A stretch of 33,156 nt of DNA from Allobosea sp. LC85 (GCF_000735605.1 NZ_JPKG01000064.1:1-33156); one strand, 5' to 3'; positions 14,884 through 23,824 are shown, counted from the first letter of the stretch. The notes: generated from the sequence alone by a model not told the origin. Translations and numbers: made by a program.

Positions 14884-16044
14884 TCAGGCAAGGCGCAGGC
14901 GCTGCCGCGTGATCGCGACATGGAAGCGTGCGCCGTGGATGAGGCCGGCGTCGTCGAAGTCGTAGCAAGGATTGTGCAAGGGCGCCGAGGAGCCATTGCC
15001 GACGAAGGCGAAGCAGCCCGGCACATGGTCGAGGAAACGAGCGAAATCCTCCGAGCCGGTCATCGGCTCGCGGGCGGTGGCGACATTCTCCGCGCCGAAC
15101 ACGCCTCTCGCGGCGGTCAGGGCTTCTCCTGCCAGCGCCTCGTCATTCACCAGCGGCACGAATTCGCGCGTATAGGTCACCTCGGCCGAGACATTATAGG
15201 CGAGCGCCGTGCCTTCCGCGATGATGCGCATTTGCTTCTCGATCTCGGCGCTTACCTCCGGTCGGAAGCTGCGGGCATCGCCAAGGATGCGGGCGAGGCC
15301 GGGCAGGGCGTTGCGCGTGCCGTCGGTGATGAGTTCGGTCACCGAGACGACGCCGATATCAGTCGGGCTGAGCCGCCGCGACACGATGGTCTGGAAATTG
15401 GTGACGAGCGCGCAGGCGGCGATCAGGGCCTCATTGCCAACATGCGGGCGCGCCGCATGGCCGCCGATGCCCTTGAGCACGATCTCGAAATTATCCTCCG
15501 CCGACATGATCGAGCCGGCGCGTGTCTGGAACTGACCGACAGGTAATCCCGGCGCATTGTGCAGCCCGAAAATCTCCTCGAAGGGGAAGCGCTCCATCAG
15601 CCCGTCGGAGAGCATGGCGAGCGCGCCTCTGCCCCATTCCTCGGCAGGCTGGAAGAGGAAGCGCACGGTGCCGTCGAACCCGCCCTCGCTGGCCAGCAGC
15701 TTGGCCGCGCCAAGCAGCATGGCGGTATGGCCGTCGTGGCCGCAGGCGTGCATGGTACCGGGCGTTTGCGAGCGGTGGGCGTGCTCGGCCTGCTCTGAGA
15801 TGCGCAGAGCGTCCATATCCGCCCGAAGCGCGATTGCGCGGTGGCCGCTGCCGCGCTTCAGCGTGCCGACGACACCGGTGCCCCCAACGCCCTCGGCCAC
15901 ATCGTCGAGGCCAAACTCCCTAAGCTTGGCCGCGACGAAGGCGGAGGTCCGCTTCTCCTCGAAACCGAATTCGGGATGGGCGTGCAGGTCACGCCGCCAC
16001 CCCGTCATCTCGCGTTCGAGGGTGTTCTGGTCGAGCGTGGTCAT
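14884..16044 (-). CDS. M20-family amidohydrolase (hippurate hydrolase-like)
   Basis: A 386-residue M20D metallopeptidase-like enzyme. The family opening WRRDLHAHPEFGFEE (about 16-30), ALRADMDALRI (72-82), the metal-binding ACGHDGHTAMLLG (100-112; C101, H103, H106) and PAEEWGRGA with catalytic Glu (133-141) are all present, and the dimerisation/lid domain lies in the middle. Such enzymes remove acyl groups from N-acyl amino acids (HipO, IAA-amino acid hydrolases). ATG 16044 has a GGAGAG site; ATG 16059 is an alternative. In this cluster it might deacylate an N-acyl diamino acid before the ammonia-lyase step, which is inference. E. coli ygeX also has an M20 hydrolase neighbour (ygeY). Confidence 0.88.
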   Translation of the reverse strand: MTTLDQNTLEREMTGWRRDLHAHPEFGFEEKRTSAFVAAKLREFGLDDVAEGVGGTGVVGTLKRGSGHRAIALRADMDALRISEQAEHAHRSQTPGTMHACGHDGHTAMLLGAAKLLASEGGFDGTVRFLFQPAEEWGRGALAMLSDGLMERFPFEEIFGLHNAPGLPVGQFQTRAGSIMSAEDNFEIVLKGIGGHAARPHVGNEALIAACALVTNFQTIVSRRLSPTDIGVVSVTELITDGTRNALPGLARILGDARSFRPEVSAEIEKQMRIIAEGTALAYNVSAEVTYTREFVPLVNDEALAGEALTAARGVFGAENVATAREPMTGSEDFARFLDHVPGCFAFVGNGSSAPLHNPCYDFDDAGLIHGARFHVAITRQRLRLA

Positions 16045-16101
16045 GTCTCTCTCCACCATTCTGAAGCCGGGCGTTGGCCGCCGGGCGAACTGGCCCTGCG
16101 A

Positions 16102-16719
16102 TCAGTCATGCGTCTCGCCGTCATAGAGCGTGGCGCGCATCGAGGGGCGTTCCGAGAAGGAGCGATACCAGTGCGCCAGTCGTGGCCGGCCAGGCTCGAA
16201 GGCCGGCAGCTCGCGGAATTCCAGCCATGAAAGGGCGGTCGCAAGCGCGATATGGCCGACATGGAGCGGCGCGTCGAAATCGGCCTCGCGTTCGAGGTGG
16301 TCATAGGATTCGACGAGTTTAGCCGTCATCCCTTCCGCCAGCGGCGGATATCGCAGGGCTTCGGGGCGGCGTACGGTTTCCCAGCGCAGCGCAATGCCGG
16401 CATCGCACAATCCCTGGGCGAGCGCCTGCAGGCGAAGCGCGGACCGTCTCGCTCGTCCGCCCTGCGGAATGAGCCGGATGCCGCCGTCGAGGCTGGCGAG
16501 ATAGTCGCAGATCACGATCGAATCGAAGATCGCCTCGCCATCGGCGAGGACGAGGACGGGAACCTTGCCGAGCGGATTGACGGCGAAGACGTCGTCGTTG
16601 CGGTTGGTCGGGCTCGTCTCCTGGTGGACGACGCGCAGCTGTCCGGCGATTCCCGCCTCATGGGCAAAGACCAGGACCTTGCGCGCATAGGGCGAATGGG
16701 TCTGGTAGATGAGGTCCAT
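16102..16719 (-). CDS. Glutathione S-transferase family protein
   Basis: A 205-residue cytosolic GST-like protein. The thioredoxin-fold domain (about 1-80) starts MDLIYQTHSPYARKVLVFAH and includes the cis-Pro and glutathione-binding region NPLGKVPVLVLADGEAIFDS, followed by ICDYLASL. The all-helical C-terminal domain covers the rest. The active residue would be the Ser or Tyr of SPYARKV. ATG 16719 is chosen because family similarity starts there; the frame runs open to 16887. It lies in the diaminopropionate gene cluster, but 133 bases separate it from the upstream MFS gene, so it may have its own promoter. Its substrate is unknown. Confidence 0.87.
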   Translation of the reverse strand: MDLIYQTHSPYARKVLVFAHEAGIAGQLRVVHQETSPTNRNDDVFAVNPLGKVPVLVLADGEAIFDSIVICDYLASLDGGIRLIPQGGRARRSALRLQALAQGLCDAGIALRWETVRRPEALRYPPLAEGMTAKLVESYDHLEREADFDAPLHVGHIALATALSWLEFRELPAFEPGRPRLAHWYRSFSERPSMRATLYDGETHD

Positions 16720-16852
16720 GGTTCGCGTCCGCTCTGATGTCGTACCCATTCGCGTGTCTTGCCAATCAGGATGATGAACCGGACCCGTCGAGAGCGCAGT
16801 CATGACCTGCCTCCCATGGACGTGCTTCGCGGCGGTATGAGAGATGCAGAAC

Positions 16853-18007
16853 TCATATGCGCAACCGTGGAGCGCTGGCTGCGACACCGATGAGCAGCGC
16901 CGCGACGATCAGGAAGGCTATGGGTAGGCTCGCGAGATGCGCGACGGCGCCGATAGCTGCGGGCCCGACAAGGATCCCGGCATAGCCCAGCGTCGAGATC
17001 GCGGGCACGGCGATATGCTCGGGCATGGACTTCTGTCGACCGACCGCAGTGTAGAGGACCGGCACGATGTTCGAGCAGCCGGCGCCGACAAGCGCATAGC
17101 CGGCGAGGCCTGCCAGCCAGGATGGTGCGAGCGTTGCGAGCACGAGCCCTGCCGCTGCGCAGAGGCCGCCCGATATGATGATGCGCTGGGGGCCGAGGCG
17201 CTGCACGAAGCGGTCGCCGATCAGCCGACCGATCGTCATGGTGCTGGCGAACGCCGCGTAGCCAAGTCCGGCATAGGCGGCATCGACCTGGCGCAGATCC
17301 GTCAGGAAGACGGCGCTCCAGTCCAGCATGGCGCCCTCGGCCAGGAAGACGACGAAGCAGAGCACGCCGATGAAGAGCACGGCGCCGTGCGGAATGGCGA
17401 AGGCCGGACCTTCGCCCTTGCCGGCATAAGGCAGAAGTCCTGAGGCAGCCCAGGCCATCGCAGCCAGGAGGATGGCGACGACGATCAGCGTGGCGAAGAG
17501 CGGTGTCGCGCCCAGCATCAAGAGCCCGCTGACCCCGGCCGCTCCCGCGATGCCACCGACGCTGAACAGGCCGTGGAAGCCGGACATCATGCTGCGCCCG
17601 CTGGCTCGCTCGACGATCACGGCCTGGATGTTGATGACGCAATCCAGCGAACCGATACCGGCCCCGAAGATGAACAGCGCCAGGCCGAGCAGCGGCAATT
17701 GCGCGGCGGTCGCGAGTGCTGGAAGCATGAGAGCAACCAGCAGCGACGCGCCGATCAGCACGCGCCGGCAGCCGAACCGCGAAGCCAGCGCCCCCGATAG
17801 CGGCATCGCCAGGATCGAGCCGGCGCCGAGACAAAGCAGCAACAGGCCGAGCGCACCATCGTCGAGGCTCGTGCGCGCCTTCGCATAGGGCACCAGGGGC
17901 GCCCATGCCGCAATGCCGAGCCCGGCGACGAAGAAGGCGATGCGGGTCGCGGCCAGTTCTGCCCGTCCCGGCGCCTTTCCTGCCTCGATGGTGATGCGCG
18001 CATTCAT
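16853..18007 (-). CDS. MFS transporter (YbjJ/fucose-permease-like)
   Basis: A 384-residue membrane protein with about 12 hydrophobic helices. The first helix AFFVAGLGIAAWAPLVPYAK with the following ARTSLDDGALGLLLLCLGAG and the loop ALASRFGCRRVL (MFS motif A position) are typical of the small MFS group containing E. coli YbjJ. It starts seven bases after the stop of diaminopropionate ammonia-lyase, so the two are surely cotranscribed. It probably moves the substrate or product of that pathway across the inner membrane, but direction and substrate are unknown. Confidence 0.85.
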   Translation of the reverse strand: MNARITIEAGKAPGRAELAATRIAFFVAGLGIAAWAPLVPYAKARTSLDDGALGLLLLCLGAGSILAMPLSGALASRFGCRRVLIGASLLVALMLPALATAAQLPLLGLALFIFGAGIGSLDCVINIQAVIVERASGRSMMSGFHGLFSVGGIAGAAGVSGLLMLGATPLFATLIVVAILLAAMAWAASGLLPYAGKGEGPAFAIPHGAVLFIGVLCFVVFLAEGAMLDWSAVFLTDLRQVDAAYAGLGYAAFASTMTIGRLIGDRFVQRLGPQRIIISGGLCAAAGLVLATLAPSWLAGLAGYALVGAGCSNIVPVLYTAVGRQKSMPEHIAVPAISTLGYAGILVGPAAIGAVAHLASLPIAFLIVAALLIGVAASAPRLRI

Positions 18008-18014
18008 CGTCGCA

Positions 18015-19199
18015 TTATTGGGCGGCTCGCGCGGAGAGGCCGGTCAGTTCGGCATAGCGCTCCGGGTCAGTCGCGCCCTCGGTATTGATGACGAGAACGC
18101 GGGAGGTCGCGTCGAGCCCAAGCTGCTGCCTGACCGCGGGGTCAGCAGCAGCCCGGATGACGCCGGCCAGGCCGACACCGCCGCTTTCGCCGGAGACGAT
18201 GGCTGGGTCTTGGCCGGCGGGGCGCGCCAGCCGGTTCATCACCGCAATGGCCTCCTCGTCCTCGACGGTCATGAAGCCGTCGGCGACACGAGACAGGACA
18301 CGCCAGGCGATAGGCGAGGGCTCGTAGCATTCGAGCATCGCCATCACGGTCGGCTCGCCATGGACGACCTTGACCGGGTGGCCGGCTTTCGCCGTCTCGA
18401 AGATGCAGGCCGCGCGTGCAGGGTCGACCACCACGAAAATGGGGCGCCTATCGCCGAGCGCATTGGCGAGATAGCCCGCAGCTGCAGCGGCAATGCCGCC
18501 GACGCCCGCCTGCACGAAGACATGTGTGGGCGGCTCGGCGAGTTCACGCAGGGCCTCGCGGATGATCACTGTATAGCCCTGCATCACCAGCCCGGGGATG
18601 CGTTCATAGCCTGGCCAGGAGGTGTCGGAGACGACTGTCCAGCCCTCCTTCTCCGCGACGCGGGCAGCTTCCGTGACGGAGTCGTCATAGGTGCCCTCGA
18701 CCCGGATCATCGTCGCGCCGAAGCGGGCGATCGCCGCGACACGCTCGTCGCTGACGCGGGCATGCACGAAGATCGCGGCCTTCGCCCCGGCGAGCTGGGC
18801 GCCCTGCGCGACCGAGCGTCCGTGATTGCCGTCAGTGGCGCAGGCGACTGTCATCCCCGCCGCAACAGTCCGGACCTCGGGGCTGCTGAGCTCGGCGACA
18901 TCGACCGGCCGACCGAGCGTTTTGCTCGCCTCCTCCAGCACCAGCCGGAACACGGCATAGGCGCCGCCAAGCGCCTTGAAGCTGCCAAGGCCGAGGCGAT
19001 GGCTCTCGTCCTTGACGTGGATCGCGCCGACCCCCAATTCGGCCGCCATGGCCGGCAGGGCATGCAGCGGCGTCTCGGCGTGGTTCTCGCGATAGCTCAG
19101 ATGGCGCTCGACCTCGCTGGCTGCGGCGATGCCCAGGGTCTCGGCATCGACCGGATCGAGCGGCTTGCGATGATCGGGGTGGTGGTTGGGAAGAAACAT
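18015..19199 (-). CDS. Diaminopropionate ammonia-lyase (PLP-dependent)
   Basis: A 394-residue fold type II PLP enzyme that splits 2,3-diaminopropionate into pyruvate and two ammonia. The PLP lysine is K75 in LGSFKALGGAYA. ACATDGNHGRSVAQGAQLAG (D123) and SDTSWPGYERIPG (D192) correspond to the two catalytic aspartates known in E. coli DpaL/YgeX. The glycine-rich phosphate loop VQAGVGGIAAAAAGY and the C-terminal SGESGGVGLAG also fit. ATG 19199 has AGGAG upstream. It is the first gene of a minus-strand cluster with an MFS transporter, GST, M20 hydrolase and aldolase, and is divergent from an AsnC-type regulator that probably controls it. Confidence 0.92.
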   Translation of the reverse strand: MFLPNHHPDHRKPLDPVDAETLGIAAASEVERHLSYRENHAETPLHALPAMAAELGVGAIHVKDESHRLGLGSFKALGGAYAVFRLVLEEASKTLGRPVDVAELSSPEVRTVAAGMTVACATDGNHGRSVAQGAQLAGAKAAIFVHARVSDERVAAIARFGATMIRVEGTYDDSVTEAARVAEKEGWTVVSDTSWPGYERIPGLVMQGYTVIIREALRELAEPPTHVFVQAGVGGIAAAAAGYLANALGDRRPIFVVVDPARAACIFETAKAGHPVKVVHGEPTVMAMLECYEPSPIAWRVLSRVADGFMTVEDEEAIAVMNRLARPAGQDPAIVSGESGGVGLAGVIRAAADPAVRQQLGLDATSRVLVINTEGATDPERYAELTGLSARAAQ

Positions 19200-19232
19200 C
19201 GCCGCTCCTGCGCGTTGGCACAATGAATGGAT

Positions 19233-19240
19233 ATTGCAAT
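19233..19240. promoter_or_regulatory. Palindrome in the lyase/AsnC divergent region, candidate operator
   Basis: ATTGCAAT is a perfect eight-base palindrome about 35 bases upstream of the ammonia-lyase start, in a locally AT-rich stretch between two divergent genes. It resembles the AT-rich palindromes bound by Lrp/AsnC regulators and shares the TTGCA core with the candidate operator at 7125-7135. The assignment is inference. Confidence 0.3.
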
Positions 19241-19304
19241 CATGGCGAAATGACCGCTGTGTTTGGCCCTCTGAAATGCAAGTTTGTTTCGTTGGACCCT
19301 GCTC

Positions 19305-19793
19305 TTGACCCGATCCTCCTCGCCGGCGGTCACGCTGGACAGCTTCGATCTCGCGATCCTGCGCATCCTGCAACGTGACAACACGACGCCGCAGCGCGTG
19401 ATCGGCGAAGCGGTCAATCTGTCGGCTCCCGCCGTCCAGCGCCGGATCAAGCGCATGGAGGAGACGGGTGTCATCCAGGCCAATGTCGCTCTGGTCGATC
19501 CCGCCCGGCTCGGCCAGGCGATCACCATCTTCGTCGAGGTGGAGCTGGAGAGCGAGCGCGCCGACCTGATCGACGCCGCCAAGCAGGAGTTCACCGCGGC
19601 TCCCGAGGTGCAGCAATGCTATTATGTCACCGGCGAGGCAGATTTCGTGCTGGTCATGCTGGTGCCGAGCATGGCGGCTTATGAAGCACTGACGCGCCGG
19701 CTCTTCTTCGGCAACAACAATGTCAGGAAGTTCCGCACTTTCGTCGCGATGGACCGCGTCAAGGTCGGGCTCGCGGTTCCGCTGCCGGAATAG
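19305..19793 (+). CDS. Lrp/AsnC-family transcriptional regulator of the diaminopropionate cluster
   Basis: A protein of about 162 residues. The HTH covers LDSFDLAILRILQRDNTTPQ and VIGEAVNLSAPAVQRRIKRM; the RAM domain follows with ITIFVEVELESERADLIDAA, CYYVTGEADFVLVMLVPSMA and FFGNNNVRKFRTFVAMDRVK. The start is uncertain: TTG at 19305 (used here) or TTG at 19284, both without a strong ribosome binding site. Divergent orientation from diaminopropionate ammonia-lyase is a common arrangement for a local Lrp-type activator that senses its pathway's amino acid. Confidence 0.87.
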   Translation: MTRSSSPAVTLDSFDLAILRILQRDNTTPQRVIGEAVNLSAPAVQRRIKRMEETGVIQANVALVDPARLGQAITIFVEVELESERADLIDAAKQEFTAAPEVQQCYYVTGEADFVLVMLVPSMAAYEALTRRLFFGNNNVRKFRTFVAMDRVKVGLAVPLPE

Positions 19794-19869
19794 TTTGCGG
19801 CAGACTCCGCTTGCCGAACGCCGCCATCCCCGATTTGGTGGTTCTTCAGGGATTGATAGTGGGCGCAGC

Positions 19870-20400
19870 ATGGTTTCGACGAGGCGCCGCAAGGCCGAGG
19901 GTGGTGACGGGGACCGGGAGGTGCTCAACCTTACGGGCTACGTGCCCTATTTCCTGACGACGATCTCAAACACCTGGTCGCGCAGTTCGTCCCGCCTCTA
20001 TCTCGACCTGTTCGGTGTCGGCGTCACGGAATGGCGCATCATCTCGCAGCTTGCAATCGAGCCTTGTATCGTGGCGCAGCGCATCTGCGAGGTCATCAGC
20101 CTCGACAAGGGAGCGGTCAGTCGCGCCGTGGCAGCGCTGGTCGCGGCCGGTCATGTCCGCGAAAATGCGGACAGTCGCGATGCGCGCAGGCAGGTGCTGC
20201 AGCTGACGCAGAGTGGCTATGAGCTGCATGATCGCTTGATCGCCGTTGCCCTGCAACGTGAAAGCCTGATCCTGGCCGATTTCTCCGCCGAGGAGATTGC
20301 GAGTCTCACCGCCCTGTTGCTGCGGATCCATGCGCGTTTGCCTGAGCTGCGCGAGTTTTCGCCGGATGATGCCACCGCGGCGGTGGCGGCGCGTCGTTGA
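19870..20400 (+). CDS. MarR-family transcriptional regulator
   Basis: A 176-residue winged-helix protein. The MarR core is clear: YFLTTISNTWSRSSSRLYLD dimerisation helix, GVTEWRIISQLAIEP, the recognition helix region VISLDKGAVSRAVAALVAAG, and the wing ENADSRDARRQVLQLTQSGY. The ATG at 19870 was chosen because family similarity begins shortly after; the open frame upstream overlaps the AsnC gene. It lies 45 bases before rmlC on the same strand and could be cotranscribed with the rhamnose genes, although it may control other targets. The ligand is unknown. Confidence 0.87.
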   Translation: MVSTRRRKAEGGDGDREVLNLTGYVPYFLTTISNTWSRSSSRLYLDLFGVGVTEWRIISQLAIEPCIVAQRICEVISLDKGAVSRAVAALVAAGHVRENADSRDARRQVLQLTQSGYELHDRLIAVALQRESLILADFSAEEIASLTALLLRIHARLPELREFSPDDATAAVAARR

Positions 20401-20445
20401 CAGGGGTCTGGCGGCGGGACTACCTGCGGCCAGGCAGGAGACCCC

Positions 20446-21021
20446 ATGTCCAATTTTACCTTCGCGCCTCTCGCCATTCCCGGGCCTGTGCTGGTCCGGC
20501 CGCGACGTTTCGGCGATGACCGCGGCTACTTCATGGAAACCTATAGCCGCGAGCCTTTCGCGGCAGCTGGCATCGCGCCAGATTTCGTTCAGGATAACCA
20601 GTCGCTTTCGGCGCAGGCCGGCACGGTGCGCGGTCTGCACTATCAGACGGCGCCCGCTGCGCAGGCCAAGCTCGTGCGTGTGCTCAAAGGCGCGATCTTC
20701 GACGTGGCAGTCGACCTCCGGCGCGGCTCGCCGCATTACGGGCGCTGGTGCGGGGTGCTGCTCAGTGCCGATGGTGCCGAGCAGCTTTTCGTGCCGCGCG
20801 GCTTTGCTCATGGTTTCTGCACGCTCGAGCCCGGCACTGAGGTCGCCTACAAGGTCGACGCGCCCTATGCGCCGCAAAGCGAGGGCGGGTTGTTCTGGGC
20901 TGATCCGGCGCTTGCCATCGACTGGCCGGTGGTGGCCGGGGCCACGACAATTTCCGAGAAGGACGCAAAGCTGCCCGGTTTTGCCGGCTTTGCCAGTCCC
21001 TTCGTCTATGAGGGCGCCTGA
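20446..21021 (+). CDS. rfbC: dTDP-4-dehydrorhamnose 3,5-epimerase
   Basis: A 191-residue cupin epimerase (RmlC), the third enzyme of dTDP-L-rhamnose synthesis. DDRGYFMETY (about 24-33), VRGLHYQ with catalytic His65, the FDVAVDLRRGSPHYGRW strand and FVPRGFAHGFCTL are diagnostic. AGGAGACCCC precedes the ATG. The TGA stop abuts the rmlB ATG (TGAATG), so the genes form a tight operon in the order C-B-D-A. The rhamnose would go to lipopolysaccharide or exopolysaccharide. Confidence 0.95.
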   Translation: MSNFTFAPLAIPGPVLVRPRRFGDDRGYFMETYSREPFAAAGIAPDFVQDNQSLSAQAGTVRGLHYQTAPAAQAKLVRVLKGAIFDVAVDLRRGSPHYGRWCGVLLSADGAEQLFVPRGFAHGFCTLEPGTEVAYKVDAPYAPQSEGGLFWADPALAIDWPVVAGATTISEKDAKLPGFAGFASPFVYEGA

Positions 21022-22077
21022 ATGAAGCGGTTTCTCATCACCGGCGGCGCTGGCTTCATCGGCTCGGCCGTGGTCCGGCATCTGATTGCCGAGACGCCGC
21101 ATCAGGTGCTGGTTGTCGACAAGCTGACCTATGCCGGCAACCTCGACAATCTGAAGCCGGTCGAGAACAGCTCGCGCTACGCCTTCCTACAGGCCGATAT
21201 CGGAAATCTCGCCGCGATGCGTGAGGCCTTTGCGTCGTTCCGGCCCGATATCGTGATGCATCTCGCGGCGGAAAGCCATGTCGACCGCTCGATCGATGGG
21301 CCGGGCGCCTTCATCCAGACCAATGTCGTCGGAACCTTCGTGTTGCTGCAGGTGGCGCTCGACCATTGGCGCGCCCTGCCGCAGGACGAGAAGATCAGCT
21401 TTCGCTTCCACCATGTCTCGACCGACGAGGTCTTCGGCTCGCTCGGTGCCGAAGGCCTGTTCAGCGAGACGACGCCCTACCAGCCGACCTCGCCCTACTC
21501 GGCGTCGAAGGCTGCGTCCGACCATCTCGTGCGCGCCTGGCACCACACCTATGGGCTGCCGGTCGTGCTCTCCAACTGCTCGAACAATTACGGGCCTTAT
21601 CACTTCCCCGAGAAGCTGATCCCGCTCGTTATCCTGAACGCGCTTGAAGGCAAGGAACTGCCGGTTTACGGCGATGGCGGCCAGGTGCGCGACTGGCTCC
21701 ATGTCGAGGATCATGCGCGCGCGCTCTGCCTGATCGCGGCAACCGGGCGTCCCGGCGAGAGCTACAATGTCGGCGGCAATGCCGAGCGGACCAATCTCGA
21801 CGTCGTGCGCGCGATCTGCGGCCTGGTCGACAGGCAGGCCCCCGACGTCGCCATCGGCTCGCGCGAAAAACTGATCCGGTTTGTCGCCGACCGGCCCGGC
21901 CATGACCGTCGCTATGCGATCGACGCTTCAAAGATCGCGCGCGAGCTCGGCTGGAGCCCGCGGGAGAGTTTTGAGAGCGGACTGGAGAAGACCGTGTGTT
22001 GGTATCTCGCCAATCCGGACTGGTGGGGCCGCATCCGGAGCGGGCTCTATCGCGGCGAGAGGCTCGGCCTCGCATGA
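21022..22077 (+). CDS. rfbB: dTDP-glucose 4,6-dehydratase
   Basis: A 351-residue extended short-chain dehydrogenase (RmlB), the second step of the pathway. The NAD-binding motif GGAGFIGSAVVRHLI is at the N-terminus, followed by MHLAAESHVDRSIDGP, HVSTDEVFGSLG with the catalytic Thr-Asp-Glu, and YSASKAASDHLVRAW with the YxxxK pair. NCSNNYGPYHFPEKLIPL and RDWLHVEDHA complete the family signature. The start abuts the rmlC stop; its own stop overlaps the rmlD ATG (ATGA). Confidence 0.97.
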   Translation: MKRFLITGGAGFIGSAVVRHLIAETPHQVLVVDKLTYAGNLDNLKPVENSSRYAFLQADIGNLAAMREAFASFRPDIVMHLAAESHVDRSIDGPGAFIQTNVVGTFVLLQVALDHWRALPQDEKISFRFHHVSTDEVFGSLGAEGLFSETTPYQPTSPYSASKAASDHLVRAWHHTYGLPVVLSNCSNNYGPYHFPEKLIPLVILNALEGKELPVYGDGGQVRDWLHVEDHARALCLIAATGRPGESYNVGGNAERTNLDVVRAICGLVDRQAPDVAIGSREKLIRFVADRPGHDRRYAIDASKIARELGWSPRESFESGLEKTVCWYLANPDWWGRIRSGLYRGERLGLA

Positions 22078-22967
22078 ACGGTGCACCAATCCTGCTCTTT
22101 GGCGCCGGCGGCCAGCTCGGACGCGAGTTGACGGCGCTGGCGCATGAACGCGGCGTTCCGCTCGTCGGGTTGACGCGGGCTGAAGGTGACATCACGGATC
22201 GCGCGGCTGTTGTGACCGCCCTGAAGGCCCATCGTCCCGGCCTGGTGGTCAATGTCGCGGCCTTTACGGCGGTGGACCGGGCCGAGAGCGAGACGGTGGC
22301 CGCCTTCGCCGCCAATGCGGAAGGACCCGCCATTCTTGCCGAGGCGACAGCCGACGCCGGGCTTCCGCTCCTTCAGGTTTCGACAGACTACGTCTTCGAC
22401 GGCAGCAAAGCCGGGCCCTATGTCGAGAGCGACCCCGTTGCGCCGCTCGGGGCCTATGGTGCGAGCAAGAGCGAGGGCGAGGTCTGCATTCGGGCGCTGC
22501 AGTCGCGCCATATCATCCTGCGCACGGCCTGGGTCTACGGCGTTCATGGCGCGAACTTCCTGAAGACCATGCTGCGCCTTGCCGCCGAGCGCGATGTCCT
22601 GCGCGTCGTCGCCGACCAGCGCGGCTCTCCGACCGCGACGCGCGACCTTGCCGAGGCGATCCTCGCTGTCCGCGCTGCGTTGCTGGCCGGGGCCGAGCCC
22701 TGGGGCACCTATCATATTGCCGGGCAGGGCGAGACGACCTGGCACGGCTTCGCCAGCGCCATCATTGCCGAGCAGGCCCGCTTCACCGGCCGGCATCCGG
22801 TCGTTGAAGCGATCACGACGGCGGACTATCCGACCCCGGCGCGCCGCCCGGCCAATTCTGTGCTGGATTCCTCCCTGTTCGCCACGACCTTTGGCTATCG
22901 CGCGAAGCCATGGCAGGAACGCATGCGCGAGGTCGTGGCCTCGTTGATGGCGCAGAGGGTTTCATGA
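22074..22967 (+). CDS. rfbD: dTDP-4-dehydrorhamnose reductase
   Basis: A 297-residue reductase (RmlD) producing dTDP-L-rhamnose with NAD(P)H. It begins with the cofactor motif LFGAGGQLGREL, then VVNVAAFTAVDRAESE, QVSTDYVFDG and YGASKSEGEVCIRA (YxxxK), and LRTAWVYGVHGANFLKTMLR. The start overlaps the rmlB stop and the stop overlaps the rmlA start, both as ATGA, so all are translationally coupled. Confidence 0.96.
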   Translation: MNGAPILLFGAGGQLGRELTALAHERGVPLVGLTRAEGDITDRAAVVTALKAHRPGLVVNVAAFTAVDRAESETVAAFAANAEGPAILAEATADAGLPLLQVSTDYVFDGSKAGPYVESDPVAPLGAYGASKSEGEVCIRALQSRHIILRTAWVYGVHGANFLKTMLRLAAERDVLRVVADQRGSPTATRDLAEAILAVRAALLAGAEPWGTYHIAGQGETTWHGFASAIIAEQARFTGRHPVVEAITTADYPTPARRPANSVLDSSLFATTFGYRAKPWQERMREVVASLMAQRVS

Positions 22968-23824
22968 AGGGCATCATTCTCGCCGGCGGCACCGGCACGC
23001 GGCTGCACCCGGTGACCTCGGTGGTTTCGAAGCAGTTGCTGCCTGTCTACGACAAGCCGATGATCTACTACCCGCTCTCGACGCTGATGCTTGCCGGCAT
23101 CCGCGAGATCCTGATCATCACAACCCCGCATGATCAGGCCCTGTTTACCCGCTTGCTGGGGGACGGGAGCCAGTTTGGCCTGAAGCTCAGCTACGCCGTG
23201 CAGGCCGAGCCGCGCGGGCTTGCCGACGCCTTCATCGTCGGGCGCGATTTCGTCGGGGCCGACCGCGTCGCGCTGGTTCTTGGCGACAACATCTTCTACG
23301 GCCACGGCCTGCCCGAGTTGATGGCGGAAGCCGTGGCGCGGCCGAAGGGTGCGACCGTCTTCGGTTATGTCGTCTCCGACCCGCAGCGTTATGGCGTGGT
23401 CGAGCTTGACGCGGCGGGAAAGGGCATCTCGATCGAGGAAAAGCCGGCCGAACCGAAATCCAATCTCGCGGTGACCGGCCTCTATTTCTACGACAATGAT
23501 GTGCTCGACATCGCCGCCGGGATCGAACCGTCGGCGCGCGGCGAGATCGAGATCACCGATATCAACCGCGCCTACATGGCCCGCGGTGAGCTTCACGTGC
23601 AGATCATGGGCCGCGGCTTCGCCTGGCTCGATACCGGCACGCATGAGAGCCTGATGGAAGCCGGCCAGTTCATCGAGATCCTGGAGCGGCGCCAGGGGAT
23701 GAAGATCTCCTGCCCGGAGGAAATCGCCTTCCGCAAGGGTTTCATCGATCGCGATCAGCTGGCCGAGCTGGCGAAGCTGACGGGCAAGTCGAGTTACGGG
23801 CAATATCTGGCGAAACTGCTCTGA
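22964..23824 (+). CDS. rfbA: Glucose-1-phosphate thymidylyltransferase
   Basis: A 286-residue nucleotidyltransferase (RmlA) that makes dTDP-glucose, the first step of the pathway. The N-terminal MKGIILAGGTGTRLHPVT is the nucleotide-binding signature; KQLLPVYDKPMIYYPLSTLM, LVLGDNIFYGHG and ISIEEKPAEPKSNLAVTGLY follow. The C-terminus (ISCPEEIAFRKGFID) is also typical. It is the last gene of rmlCBDA. No glycosyltransferase gene follows. Confidence 0.97.
   Translation: MKGIILAGGTGTRLHPVTSVVSKQLLPVYDKPMIYYPLSTLMLAGIREILIITTPHDQALFTRLLGDGSQFGLKLSYAVQAEPRGLADAFIVGRDFVGADRVALVLGDNIFYGHGLPELMAEAVARPKGATVFGYVVSDPQRYGVVELDAAGKGISIEEKPAEPKSNLAVTGLYFYDNDVLDIAAGIEPSARGEIEITDINRAYMARGELHVQIMGRGFAWLDTGTHESLMEAGQFIEILERRQGMKISCPEEIAFRKGFIDRDQLAELAKLTGKSSYGQYLAKLL

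Noticed and set aside
19214..19238. TGGCAC and TTGCA elements resembling a sigma54 promoter upstream of the AsnC gene
   Set aside because: The spacing between the two elements is too long for the -24/-12 arrangement (about 12 bases in place of about 5).
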